Origin: Hymenobacter tibetensis
GTDB lineage: Bacteria > Bacteroidota > Bacteroidia > Cytophagales > Hymenobacteraceae
DNA length: 64,000 nt
Assembly (NCBI RefSeq): GCF_022827545.1
Contig: NZ_CP094669.1
Span: 3,500,001 to 3,564,000, forward strand
Direction of reading: 5' to 3'
Shown: piece by piece, positions 36,569 to 45,893 of the stretch
Layout of the letters: every line of letters begins with the position of its first letter
Numbering within the stretch: position 1 is the first letter of the stretch
The notes under the pieces: model-generated
Told to the model about the DNA's origin: nothing
Seen by the model: the letters and a program-made list of their open reading frames with translations, nothing else
Database searches by the model: none
Made by a program: the position numbers and the translations under genes

Positions 36569-36613
36569 CAAATCTGCCCTATATACCACTATAAACTGTC
36601 CTGTGCTCTCCTG
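36569..36613 (-). promoter_or_regulatory. Rhamnose-regulon promoter element upstream of rhaT
   Basis: Minus strand: CAGGAGAGCACAGGACAGTT (36594-36613), then 20 bp, then ATTTG (36569-36573). The same layout occurs upstream of rhaEW, rhaI and GH28. After ATTTG come TTGAAAAGCA, nearly identical to rhaEW. The distal GTT probably overlaps the -33 box and ATTTG is the core of the -7 box. Confidence 0.82.
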
Positions 36614-36671
36614 AGCAATTGGCAAAGCGCAGAAGCGCCTGATTTTCACAGGCTACTGGGTTCTATCCCAC

Positions 36672-36716
36672 AAAAAAAGCTCCTAGCCACTCCGCAAGTA
36701 AGGAGTAACTAGGAGC
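36672..36716 (-). terminator. Terminator after M20 amidohydrolase
   Basis: An interrupted stem, GCTCCTAG with CTAGGAGC (36709-36716 with 36679-36686) plus an inner ACTCC/GGAGT pairing, followed on the minus strand by seven U. It ends the SusC2-SusD2-protease-amidohydrolase unit before the rhaT promoter. Confidence 0.88.
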
Positions 36717-36789
36717 CGAAGCGTACGGGTTTGCAGCAATGCCCAGGCCCCACTTTGCCGAACAGAACAAGGTAGAAAAGTAGTTTCTC

Positions 36790-38457
36790 TTACTCTCCGC
36801 CGCTGCTGACGGCCTTAGAGGCATCGGCCGGCCGCACCGTGGGGTACTTGATGCCAAGCTGCTCTAAGTACGTTTTATACTTCGCCGGATTGTAGTAGTA
36901 CTTCTTCATCTGAGGCCGATATTCTGCCATAATCCGCTCGTTGAGGGTAATAGCGGGCTTATCGGTTTTGGAAATCAGAGGCGTGTACTTGGTGTTCTTG
37001 GTTTGCACCTCGTTGAAGTACGCCCAGGCCTCCTTCAGGATTTCCGGTTTCACCAGCATGTCCAGCAGTGTCATGGCCTCGGCTTTGGCACCGGCCGTTA
37101 CACCTTTGTGCGCAATGGGCGTGGCCATGGAAATAGCATTCGACCAGTGGTGGCCCGGCAAGCCCGGAATATTGGACGGGTAGCGCAGCACGATGGTAGG
37201 CACGTTCCAGGATATATCGGCAATGTCGTCGGAGCCGCCCCCAATAGAGAATTCCTCGGGCTTGTTGAGCGTGTCCAGCTTCATGGCTAGGCCATCAATG
37301 GGCTTGTTGCGCCGGTCGGTTTTGGGCGCTTTCATTTCCACTTGCGTGGCTCGGGCCAGCACTTGGTCGTCGGCGCTCCAGGTGGGCAGTCCTACCGTCC
37401 GGATGTTCTGGTACATGGTTTCGGCCATGGGCTTGTTCATGTGGCCGGGCCAGGCGCTGCCCAGCACTTCGTGCGTGACGGTGGTGTTGGTCATCAAGGC
37501 AGCGCCTTCGGCCATCTTCTGGGCATCGGCATACATCTGCATGATTTTGGGGTAGGTCCGGTCGCGGAGGTAGTACCACACTGATGCCTTGGAGGGTACC
37601 ACGTTGGGCTGGTCGCCGCCGTCGGGAATCACGTAGTGCGAGCGTTGGGTTACTTCCATGTGCTCCCGGTGGAAGTTCCAGCCGATGTCCATCAACTCCA
37701 CGGCATCCAGGGCGCTGCGGCCCCGCCACGGCGCACCCGCCGAGTGGGCTGCCTGCCCCTCGAAGTTGAACTTCACGGAAATCATGCCGTTGCCCCCACC
37801 ATCGCCATACGACACGCCCAGGTTGTCGGCAACGTGGGTGAAAATGCAGGCATCTACGTCTTTAAAGTATCCGTCGCGGACATAGAATGCCTTGGCGCCG
37901 AGCTGTTCTTCCGCCACCCCGGGCCAGAGCATAAGCGTGCCCGGAATCTTTTCGCGCTCCATTATTTTCTTAAGCGCCAATACTGCCGTGATATTCAGCG
38001 GCTCGCCGGAGTTGTGCCCTTCGCCGTGCCCCGGCGCGCCCGCCACAATAGGGTCGTGGTAGGCTACGCCGGGCTTCTGCGACGCCTTCGGGATGCAGTC
38101 GATGTCGCTGCCGATGGCAATGAGCGGCTTGCCCGAGCCCCATTTCGCTGTCCAGGCGGTGGGCACGCCCGCAATACCCTGCTCGATAGTGAAGCCGTTC
38201 TTCTTAAGAATCCCCGTTAGGTAGCGCGACGTTTCCACCTCCTGAAAGCCTAGCTCACCGAAGCTGAACACCATGTCCACCATCTGCTGGGTGGCTTTCT
38301 GCTGCTTGTCAATCTCGGTGGCCAGCTCTTTCTTGAGAGCTTCGAGCTTGGCGGGCGACATGGTCGTTTGGGCCGCCCCGCGCTGGGGCAGCGCAAGCGT
38401 GCCCAACAAGCAGCCCACGCCTACCAAGCGGCGAAAGAAAGTAAAGTTCTTCTTCAT
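36790..38457 (-). CDS. M20-family amidohydrolase (AbgB-like), exported
   Basis: 555 residues with a signal peptide (LVGVGCLLGTLALPQRGAAQ). M20D features: IGSDIDCIPKASQKPG, the metal motif GHGEGHNSG, the Glu pair in PGVAEEQLGAKAF, HVADNLG, and a lid domain starting FEGQAAHSAGAPWRGRSALD. Similar to the B subunit of p-aminobenzoyl-glutamate hydrolase, and longer than the usual 400-480 residues at its C-terminus. It should cleave an amide bond in a small peptide or acyl-amino acid in the periplasm. It follows the metalloprotease gene on the same strand, separated by 186 bp that carry a palindrome. Confidence 0.87.
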   Translation of the reverse strand: MKKNFTFFRRLVGVGCLLGTLALPQRGAAQTTMSPAKLEALKKELATEIDKQQKATQQMVDMVFSFGELGFQEVETSRYLTGILKKNGFTIEQGIAGVPTAWTAKWGSGKPLIAIGSDIDCIPKASQKPGVAYHDPIVAGAPGHGEGHNSGEPLNITAVLALKKIMEREKIPGTLMLWPGVAEEQLGAKAFYVRDGYFKDVDACIFTHVADNLGVSYGDGGGNGMISVKFNFEGQAAHSAGAPWRGRSALDAVELMDIGWNFHREHMEVTQRSHYVIPDGGDQPNVVPSKASVWYYLRDRTYPKIMQMYADAQKMAEGAALMTNTTVTHEVLGSAWPGHMNKPMAETMYQNIRTVGLPTWSADDQVLARATQVEMKAPKTDRRNKPIDGLAMKLDTLNKPEEFSIGGGSDDIADISWNVPTIVLRYPSNIPGLPGHHWSNAISMATPIAHKGVTAGAKAEAMTLLDMLVKPEILKEAWAYFNEVQTKNTKYTPLISKTDKPAITLNERIMAEYRPQMKKYYYNPAKYKTYLEQLGIKYPTVRPADASKAVSSGGE

Positions 38458-38533
38458 AGCATTTGGGTTAGAGTTTGGCTTTTTGTGGTTGGATCAGGCT
38501 GAGCATACTAAATCATTTCATGGTCACTACTTG

Positions 38534-38589
38534 ATGCTAGAAGTCTAGTTTCCCTCCTCAGCTGAGGAGGAGAATTAGTTTTCTAGCAT
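38534..38589. repeat. Intergenic palindrome, family B copy 2
   Basis: Palindrome with outer ends ATGCTAGAA and TTCTAGCAT and centre CCTCCTCAGCTGAGGAGG. It shares the order CTAGTTTCCC ... CTCAG ... TGAGGAGGAGAA with copy 1 at 19957. Lies between two minus-strand genes. Confidence 0.75.
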
Positions 38590-38643
38590 TAAAGGTCTAG
38601 TCCTTAGCAAGCCGGATGCCTCTGCTCGGTTGGAAGCAAGAGC

Positions 38644-41187
38644 TTAATACACAATGTCGTCCCCCAGAAAATCCAGGGCGGGCATGCCGATGGGCGCGCC
38701 GGGTGGCATTTCCAGGCCGGGCACGGGCAGAAACTTGTTGGGGTCTTCGTTGAACTTAGCAATCTGGGCAAGGCCGAAAGCCAGATTAGCTTTCTGACGG
38801 GCTTCGGCGGTCGGCATCTTGCCGGCCATCCACTGCTGTAGCTCCTGCACTTTCAGCAAGGCCTGCCCCCGAGCACTTTCCGACGCCTTGGTATCGGCGG
38901 CTAGTTCCAACAGATTCTTCAGCGTCACGTTGTTGACCATGGTGTGCAGCTCGCCTTTGTAGCCCGCCGGCAGCGGGGCTTTCCAGGTGGCCGTGAGCAA
39001 CTTATCCACTACCGGCATGAAGCCGGGTTGCTGACTGTCGCGGGCTTGGTACTCAATGAGGCGGGCGGCCCGCTCGGGGTTCAGAATGGAGGCAATGGTT
39101 TCGCCTGCCGCCGCCTCGGCCGTGGCAATGGGGTCGAAGGTGGGGCCGGTGTGGCGGCTGAACAGCTCCGACGAGTTGGTGTACCCCGACGGGCGCGGCG
39201 GAATCATCTGAATTAGCTTTTCGGGCAGCGCCAACGCGTCCGGCGTGATAGTGGTCAGCAGTGCATCGAAGGCCCGCCACTGCTCGGCAGGCGCTACCAT
39301 TTTCGTGGGCACCTGCCCGTCGCCTTTCACGGCCGGCGAAAAGTACAGCCCACCCAACGATTTGGCGGTGGCTTCAATCTGGTAGCGGTGCAACAGGTAA
39401 ATCGGCACCAGCACTTCCTCTAACGTCGCCATGGGGGCTTGCTCCCGAATGGCTTTCTCCGAGAAGTTGTCGAGTACATGCCGGCGCACGGTCATCAGCT
39501 TGGTAAGCTGGGTAATAGCGTTTTCGCCGTCGTCCCATTGGTGCGACGTGGGGTGCGTGTAGCCGCCAATATCCGGGATGAAGAGGTGGCCCTGCTTGAG
39601 GGTTTCCTGCATTATTTTCTCTAGGCCCGCATCCTCGTCGGTGCCTTTGGGGAAGTCTTGGTAGCCCCATACCACCGCCCGCTTATCCCAACTGCCAATG
39701 CCCGCATCGTAGGCGTCGGACACGTCCACGGTACCATCAGCCTTGAGCGAGAAACGCGGAAACGGATAATCCATCACCGAAGTTCGGCCTTTAGGGCTAG
39801 CCGCGAAGTTGTGAAAGAAGCCCAGCGTGTGCCCGATTTCATGAGCCGATAATTGGCGAATACGAGCTAGGGCCAACTGCTCCATTTTGTCGGTATTGCC
39901 TTTGCCACCGTACGGCTGCAACAGGCCTTCCGCAATCAGATAATCTTGCCGGTGCCGGTCGGAGCCGAGCGTTACCACGCCCTTCATGATTTCGCCGGTG
40001 CGCGGGTCGATGTACGACGAGCCGTAGGAAAACGCGCGGGGGTTGCCGGCCCGGTCCACCCAGTTCACTACGTTGTAGCGAATGTCCATGGGGTCGGCGC
40101 CAACGGGTAGCTCCTGAATCTGAAAGGCGTTTTTGTAACCGGCTGCCTCAAACGCCTGGTTCCACCAGGAACCGCCTTCAATCAGCGCCTTCTTGATTTT
40201 TTCGGGTGCGCCGCGGTCCACGTAGTACATGATGGGCTTCACCGGCTCGCTCATAGCGGCCCGGGGGTTCTTTTTTTCCAAGCGATGCCGCCGCGAGAAA
40301 CGCACCAGCTCCGGCTCGGTCATTGGGGCCGAAAAGTCCATGTAGCTGAACATGTTCATGCCACTGCGCGGGTCGAATTTGCGGGGCTTGTAGTTGTTGT
40401 CGGGCAGTTCTACCAACGACTGGTGCATGTTCACCGTTATCGAGTTCGGGTCGGGCGCAATTTCCGAGCCGCCTCCGAAGCCCCGCCCCCCAGCCGTAGC
40501 GCCGCCCGTGAACGTGACCATGGCCTCAAACTCGGTGTTCTTGGAGAAGTTCTTGGTGTTTTCGAGCAGCACGGCCGAGCGAGACTCATCGAAGCGGTAG
40601 GGCGCCGCCGAAGCGGCCGGAGCGGGCGCGCCCCGCAACCCCGCAAACGACCGTGCGCCCAGCCGGTCACCAATTTTTTGGCTGTCGCGCACCAAGAAGG
40701 GCGTGAAATCCACCAATGCTTTGTCCCCCTCGGTGGCCGCGGCCGTGAAGCCCCAAATGACGGACTTGGCAAAGGCGCTGGCCACCGATTTTTGCTCGTC
40801 CACGTTCTTCGTGACGGCGCGGTAATTATAGTTGGGAGCCAGCAGCATCACCTTCGGCCCCATGCGCACAAACTTCACAATCGACGACGACGCCTGCCCC
40901 TTCTCTGGCCCGCCCATGCCCACGCCTTCGGTCAGCGAGCTGAAGTACAAGAACTCCTGATTGAACTTGTCGACCTCTAGAAATATTTTGCCGGTTTTCT
41001 CGTCGTAGTAAAAAGGAAAGTAGCCCTCGTATTTCTTCATTCCCTGCGTGAAAGCGGAAATACTGGTGGACGGTTTTGCCTCTGACTTGCTGGTGGGTGG
41101 CGCTTGCCCTGCGGGGGCGTTTTGGGCGGGGGCTGGGTGGTGGAGGGTTAAGAGAAGGGCTACTGGCAGGTACTTTGTTTTCATCAT
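38644..41187 (-). CDS. Zinc-dependent metalloprotease, DUF5117/DUF5118 type
   Basis: 847 residues from ATG 41187, exported (YLPVALLLTLHHPAPAQ). The metzincin zinc motif HEIGHTLGFFHNF is complete (three His and the Glu base). The N-terminal region (about 30-400) with KKYEGYFPFYYDEKTGKIF matches the DUF5118/DUF5117 domains that accompany this protease type in Bacteroidota. It probably digests proteins or peptides in the periplasm or at the surface. It is downstream of SusC2/SusD2 (54 bp gap) and upstream of the amidohydrolase, giving a peptide-uptake-like set. Confidence 0.9.
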   Translation of the reverse strand: MMKTKYLPVALLLTLHHPAPAQNAPAGQAPPTSKSEAKPSTSISAFTQGMKKYEGYFPFYYDEKTGKIFLEVDKFNQEFLYFSSLTEGVGMGGPEKGQASSSIVKFVRMGPKVMLLAPNYNYRAVTKNVDEQKSVASAFAKSVIWGFTAAATEGDKALVDFTPFLVRDSQKIGDRLGARSFAGLRGAPAPAASAAPYRFDESRSAVLLENTKNFSKNTEFEAMVTFTGGATAGGRGFGGGSEIAPDPNSITVNMHQSLVELPDNNYKPRKFDPRSGMNMFSYMDFSAPMTEPELVRFSRRHRLEKKNPRAAMSEPVKPIMYYVDRGAPEKIKKALIEGGSWWNQAFEAAGYKNAFQIQELPVGADPMDIRYNVVNWVDRAGNPRAFSYGSSYIDPRTGEIMKGVVTLGSDRHRQDYLIAEGLLQPYGGKGNTDKMEQLALARIRQLSAHEIGHTLGFFHNFAASPKGRTSVMDYPFPRFSLKADGTVDVSDAYDAGIGSWDKRAVVWGYQDFPKGTDEDAGLEKIMQETLKQGHLFIPDIGGYTHPTSHQWDDGENAITQLTKLMTVRRHVLDNFSEKAIREQAPMATLEEVLVPIYLLHRYQIEATAKSLGGLYFSPAVKGDGQVPTKMVAPAEQWRAFDALLTTITPDALALPEKLIQMIPPRPSGYTNSSELFSRHTGPTFDPIATAEAAAGETIASILNPERAARLIEYQARDSQQPGFMPVVDKLLTATWKAPLPAGYKGELHTMVNNVTLKNLLELAADTKASESARGQALLKVQELQQWMAGKMPTAEARQKANLAFGLAQIAKFNEDPNKFLPVPGLEMPPGAPIGMPALDFLGDDIVY

Positions 41188-41241
41188 GAGTTGGGAAGTT
41201 TGAGAGAGGAGTGGCGTGCTATGCACTAGCGCGGAGCTGTA

Positions 41242-42720
41242 TCAAAGTAGCTTGTTGGTGGATATTTCGGCGTTCGGAATCGGGAAGATGTACTCGGGCT
41301 GCGTGGGCGCCACGGACGGCGCAGTGCCTTTCGCTGGAATGGGCAGCATGTTGCGCAGCAAATCGTTGGAGCGGAACCCCTCCCCCAACAACTCGATGCG
41401 CCGCTCCACCAATATAGCATTTACCAAGGCGGTGGCTGTAGCGGTAGTGGCGGCCGGAAATACGTAGCTGGCGTCGGAGCGCTGGCGCACAGCGGTTAGC
41501 AAGCTGGTGGCTAGCGGCAGATTGGGGGTGCTGCTTTTGGCTAAGGCTTCGGCGTAATTGAGCAGCACTTCCGAGTAGCGGATAACCGGTACATAATCTA
41601 GGTAGGGATTGGCTTTCTTGTATTTGGTTAGGTAAAGCAAGGTGCCGGCGGTGCGGAGCATGGTTTTGCGCTCGTCGGTGGCCCGCCAGGTAGCGTTGCC
41701 TAGAATGCCGGTTGGGTTCAGGTTATATTCCTGATTGACGGTGTACTCGTAGCCCAGCGAGCTTTGGCCGCTGATGTTGTCTAGCTCCGTCATGGGCATG
41801 GAAAAAATGCTTTCCGTAGTGGTGTAATCGGAGTTGAACACGGTGCTGATGCTAGCTTGCAACTGATGCTGCACGCCGCTACTGGCCTTGAAAGGCGTGG
41901 CAGCCGAAACAATCTTGCGGGCTTCCGTCACGGCGTTGTCGTATTGGCCCATGGTCAGGTATACCCGCGTTTTGAGCGCAATGGCTGCGTTGCGGTGGGC
42001 GCGGGTGGTGTTGAGCAGCGGCGTGCCATAGGTAACCGGCAAGGCGGCTTCCGCCTCGTTCAAGTCCTTGATGATTTGGGCGTACACCTCCCCTACCGTA
42101 CTGCGGGCCATGTCGTTGTTGGCGGAAGTGGTTTGGCCTTGCAGCCGCAGCGGTATCCCCGGCGAAGCTCCACCATCCTTCACGTACGGCTGCCCATAGA
42201 ACGTAATCAGGCTGAAGTAGCTCAGGGCCCGCACAAACTTGGCTTCGCCTACATATTGCGCTGCCAAGGCAGCTTCCACCGCACCGGAGTGTGCCGCCAA
42301 GCCATCTATCACCAAATTCGAGGAGTTGATGGCCACGTAGGCCGCGCTCCAAGTGGTGAGGGCGTCATTGGACCCGGAATTGATGGTGTGGTTCCAGGCG
42401 TCGTAGCCAGTAAACACATTTTGCAGCCGGTTGATAAACTCTTCGCCCCGAATGTCGCTCAGCATCAGGTAGCGGCCACCGTAGAAATTGCCCACTTTCA
42501 GCGCTGAGTACAAGCCATTTACTTGGCCCAGTACGCGGGCCGGCGTGTCGAACAGGTTGGCGTCGGGCAAGGAGGTATCCGGCGCCGGATTCAGCAGTTT
42601 GTCTTCGTTGCAGGCGCTGGTGCCCCACAAGGTACAGGCCAGCAGAAGCAGGCAGGCTAGTTTGTGCGGCTTCGCTGGGCGGAAGTTGCGTGCGGTTATC
42701 GTCTTCATCTGTTGCAGCAT
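41242..42720 (-). CDS. SusD/RagB-family lipoprotein 2
   Basis: 492 residues with a lipobox ending LWGTSACNEDKLLNP. SusD motifs: GEAKFVRALSYFSLITFYGQPYV, RYSEVLLNYAEALAKSS, LLTAVRQRSD, ILVERRIELLGEGFRSNDLLR and the final YIFPIPNAEISTN. Surface lipoprotein partner of the TonB-dependent transporter encoded 5 bp upstream. With a protease and an amidohydrolase downstream, the ligand may be a peptide or glycopeptide rather than pectin; this is inference. ATG 42708 is an alternative start. Confidence 0.9.
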   Translation of the reverse strand: MLQQMKTITARNFRPAKPHKLACLLLLACTLWGTSACNEDKLLNPAPDTSLPDANLFDTPARVLGQVNGLYSALKVGNFYGGRYLMLSDIRGEEFINRLQNVFTGYDAWNHTINSGSNDALTTWSAAYVAINSSNLVIDGLAAHSGAVEAALAAQYVGEAKFVRALSYFSLITFYGQPYVKDGGASPGIPLRLQGQTTSANNDMARSTVGEVYAQIIKDLNEAEAALPVTYGTPLLNTTRAHRNAAIALKTRVYLTMGQYDNAVTEARKIVSAATPFKASSGVQHQLQASISTVFNSDYTTTESIFSMPMTELDNISGQSSLGYEYTVNQEYNLNPTGILGNATWRATDERKTMLRTAGTLLYLTKYKKANPYLDYVPVIRYSEVLLNYAEALAKSSTPNLPLATSLLTAVRQRSDASYVFPAATTATATALVNAILVERRIELLGEGFRSNDLLRNMLPIPAKGTAPSVAPTQPEYIFPIPNAEISTNKLL

Positions 42721-42725
42721 AAAGG

Positions 42726-45700
42726 TTAAAATCCGACGTTCAGGCCCAGCGTAAACGTGCGGCCTTGCGGGATAGAATTCTTGTCGACGCCGGGCGTCGT
42801 GTTGCTGTTCCCGTTCGAGGAGATGTCGGGGTCGGTGCCCGAGTAGTTGGTGATCAGGAAGGCGTTGAACACCTGCGTGTACACCCGTACCGAGCTAACG
42901 CCCGACTTGCCAAACAAAGCCGCCGGCACCGTGTAGCCCAACGCCGCCGATTGCAGCCGCAGGAAGTCGGCCTTCTCTACATTTTCTGAAATCGGAAACG
43001 ACGAACCGTTCGACACCAAGTCCCCAATCACCACCCGCGGAATGTCGGTTATCTGCCCTTCGGTGGTCCAGCGGTCCAATACTTCGGTGGAATTGTTCCA
43101 GAAGCGTTGGTCGCGCCAAGTGCCTTTCGTCCCGTTCATGACGTAGTTGCCGCCCGAGTACGTGAAGTTGATACCCAAGTCGAAATTGCCATACTTGAAC
43201 GTGTTGTTGAAGCCCCCATACCATGTGGGTAGTGCGTTGCCAAGCAGGTAATAATCGGAAACGCTGATGGCGGGTGCCGGGGAGCCATCCAGGTACGTCC
43301 AGCGACTTTGGCCCGAGGCCACGGCGTGGCTGTACTGCACCTGTTCGCCGTTTCGGTTGATGAAGATGCGTTGGCCGGTGGCCGGGTTCACGCCGTCGGT
43401 TTTGGCCCCGTACAAGCTCCCCACCGAGTAGCCCACCCGCGTGATGTTGCTGGTTTCGGCCGTGGCGCTGGTGGTACCCACAATCTCCGACCCGTTGCCA
43501 AACAAAGCCGTTACCCGGTTTTTGTTGGTGGTGTAATTGAAGTTGGAGCTCCACGTAAACTTGCCAGCATTGATGATATCGGCGTTGACACCCACTTCCA
43601 GCCCCCGGTTGTACATAGAGCCCACGTTCATCAGAATGGCGCTATTCGGAATGCCTTTCGACGGCGTCTGAGGCACGTTTAGGATCAGCCCGTCCACGTT
43701 GTTGCGGTAATACGTCAGGTCGAACCGCACCCGGTCGTTGAACAACCCCAGGTCGGCGCCCACGTTGGTTTGCTTGCTGGTTTCCCACCCCAAGTCCGAG
43801 TTGCCGCCCTGGCTGAAAATCCAGGTGGCCGCCGAGCCGTATAGCGCCGAATTATAGAGAGACAACGAGCCATAGCTGTTCGACAAGTTGCCGTTGCCCA
43901 CCCTGCCCCAGCTCGCCCGCAGCTTCACGTTGGTAAGCACCTCAGCCAGCGCCGAGTTCTGGTAGAACTGCTCTTCCGCCAACGACCAGCCACCGGATAC
44001 GCCCCCGAAGTTGCCGTACTTCTTGCCCGCTCCCAGCGCCGAGTTGCCGTCGCGCCGGAAATTGACAGTCAGGAAATACCGCTTGTTGAAATCATACGTG
44101 AGGCGCGAAAACACCGAAGCAAACGCCCGCTCGTTCAGGAAGTTGTTGGCCGGTACTATGCTGCCGTAGCTGCCCTGAAAATCGTTGAAGAAGGCATCCG
44201 ACAAGATGGAGCGCGTGGCACCCCACGACGAGTTGTTGAACTTTTGCACGTCGTAGCCCAGCAGAACCGACACGCTGTGTTGATTGGAGGGCAGCGGCAG
44301 CTGGTAGGTGAGCGTGTGCGTCAGGTTCCAGTTGTCGATCAGTAGGCTGGCGTTGCTGGCTCTGCCCCCACTCGTGGGCGTGCCGTAACCCGGGCCATGC
44401 ACCGCGCTTTCAAAGGTTTGATTTTCAATTTTGAGCCGGTCGATGCCATAGCTTAGGCGGTACGCCAGCCCCTTGAGCGGAGTGAAATCAGCCGAGAAAC
44501 TGCTAATAATCCGGTCGTTTTCCGAGGTGTACTTGTTGAGGTCCAGCAGCGGCACGGGGTTGTAGAAGTTGCTGGCCACCGTGTTGTTGCCCATGCCCAG
44601 CGTGTTGGCGGCACTCAGGTTGTAGGAGCCATCGGGGTTGCGAGCGTACACGTTGGGGGCCGAAAGCCACGCCAGCCGAGCCGAGCCCACAATCCCGAAA
44701 GCGTTGCCTTCCAAAGAGCCTGTGTTGGGTGAGGAGTTCAGGCTGTTGTTGAAGTTGGCGTTGCCTGATAAGCTGATCCATGGCGTCAGCTTGTGGCTCA
44801 GGTTGAAGCGCACAGCTTTGCGGGTAAATTCGTTGGTTTTGAGGATGCCTTTCTGGTCGCTGTAGTTGGTGGAGAAATAGTATTTTGTACTTTCCGAACC
44901 GCCCGATACGCTCAGGCTGTGGTTTTGCGAGAAGCCTTTTTGGTACACTTCATCGTACCAATTGGTGTCCACCAAAGAGCCATCGTCGTTGTATGTCGGG
45001 AAGAACGAAGCTGAGGGCACGCTAGCGTTGTTGGCGTTGCCCGTCAGGATTTTAGAGTTTAGAACGGCTTCGTTCTTGATAAGCATAAACTGCTCGGCAT
45101 TCAGCATGGTAGGCAGGCGCACCGCCTCGGTTACCCCGGCCCAGCCTTCGTAGGTCACGCGAGGCTTGCCGGCCTTGCCGCTTTTGGTGGTGATAAGAAT
45201 CACGCCGGCCGCGGCCCGGGAGCCGTAAATAGCTGTGGAAGCGGCATCCTTCAACACATCAATGCTTTCGATATCCGCCGGGTTGATGTCGCCCAATGGG
45301 TTGTTGGCCACCGTCGTGCTGCCCGACGCGTTGCCTGTATTCACCGGAATACCGTCTACCACCACCAGCGGATACGAGCTGAGCGAAATAGAATTAATTC
45401 CCCGAATCCGAATAACGGGCGCGTTGTTGAGCACCCCGTTGGGCTGGCCAATACTGACCCCAGTGGCTTTGCCCGCCAACCCCTGGTCGAAGCTCTGCAC
45501 GGGCATATCTTTCACAGCTGAACCCGAAACCCGGGCTGCGGAGCCCGTAAATTCCGCTTTGGTTTGGGTGCCGTACCCTACCACCACCACTTCGTCCAGG
45601 GCTTTGGCGTCGGCCCCCATGGTCACCGACACAGAGGAGCGCCCCGCCACCGAAACTTCCTGCGATTTGTACCCTAGAAAGGAGAATACCAAGACACTGT

Positions 45701-45893
45701 TTGGGTCTCCTTCCAACGCAAACGTACCATCCATGGAAGTGGCTCCTCCCCGCGTGGTTCCCTTCACGAGCACCGTCACGCCAGGCAGTGGAGAACCGTT
45801 GGCTTCTGTTACTTTGCCCGTAATCTTTTGGCTTTGCGCACTAGCTTCCGCCAAAGGAAGCAGCGCCAGGACAACCAGTAAAGGTTTTTTCAT
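42726..45893 (-). CDS. SusC/RagA TonB-dependent outer-membrane transporter 2
   Basis: 1055 residues. Signal peptide (LLVVLALLPLAEASAQSQ), carboxypeptidase-regulatory-like domain (TGKVTEANGSPLPGVTVLV), plug with VVVGYGTQTKAEFTGSAARV and AIYGSRAAAGVILITTKSG, barrel ending TFTLGLNVGF. It belongs to the RagA/SusC class and shares only the family framework with transporter 1, so the two are not a recent duplication. First gene of the SusC2-SusD2-protease unit. Its promoter must lie in the long gap upstream. Confidence 0.93.
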   Translation of the reverse strand: MKKPLLVVLALLPLAEASAQSQKITGKVTEANGSPLPGVTVLVKGTTRGGATSMDGTFALEGDPNSVLVFSFLGYKSQEVSVAGRSSVSVTMGADAKALDEVVVVGYGTQTKAEFTGSAARVSGSAVKDMPVQSFDQGLAGKATGVSIGQPNGVLNNAPVIRIRGINSISLSSYPLVVVDGIPVNTGNASGSTTVANNPLGDINPADIESIDVLKDAASTAIYGSRAAAGVILITTKSGKAGKPRVTYEGWAGVTEAVRLPTMLNAEQFMLIKNEAVLNSKILTGNANNASVPSASFFPTYNDDGSLVDTNWYDEVYQKGFSQNHSLSVSGGSESTKYYFSTNYSDQKGILKTNEFTRKAVRFNLSHKLTPWISLSGNANFNNSLNSSPNTGSLEGNAFGIVGSARLAWLSAPNVYARNPDGSYNLSAANTLGMGNNTVASNFYNPVPLLDLNKYTSENDRIISSFSADFTPLKGLAYRLSYGIDRLKIENQTFESAVHGPGYGTPTSGGRASNASLLIDNWNLTHTLTYQLPLPSNQHSVSVLLGYDVQKFNNSSWGATRSILSDAFFNDFQGSYGSIVPANNFLNERAFASVFSRLTYDFNKRYFLTVNFRRDGNSALGAGKKYGNFGGVSGGWSLAEEQFYQNSALAEVLTNVKLRASWGRVGNGNLSNSYGSLSLYNSALYGSAATWIFSQGGNSDLGWETSKQTNVGADLGLFNDRVRFDLTYYRNNVDGLILNVPQTPSKGIPNSAILMNVGSMYNRGLEVGVNADIINAGKFTWSSNFNYTTNKNRVTALFGNGSEIVGTTSATAETSNITRVGYSVGSLYGAKTDGVNPATGQRIFINRNGEQVQYSHAVASGQSRWTYLDGSPAPAISVSDYYLLGNALPTWYGGFNNTFKYGNFDLGINFTYSGGNYVMNGTKGTWRDQRFWNNSTEVLDRWTTEGQITDIPRVVIGDLVSNGSSFPISENVEKADFLRLQSAALGYTVPAALFGKSGVSSVRVYTQVFNAFLITNYSGTDPDISSNGNSNTTPGVDKNSIPQGRTFTLGLNVGF

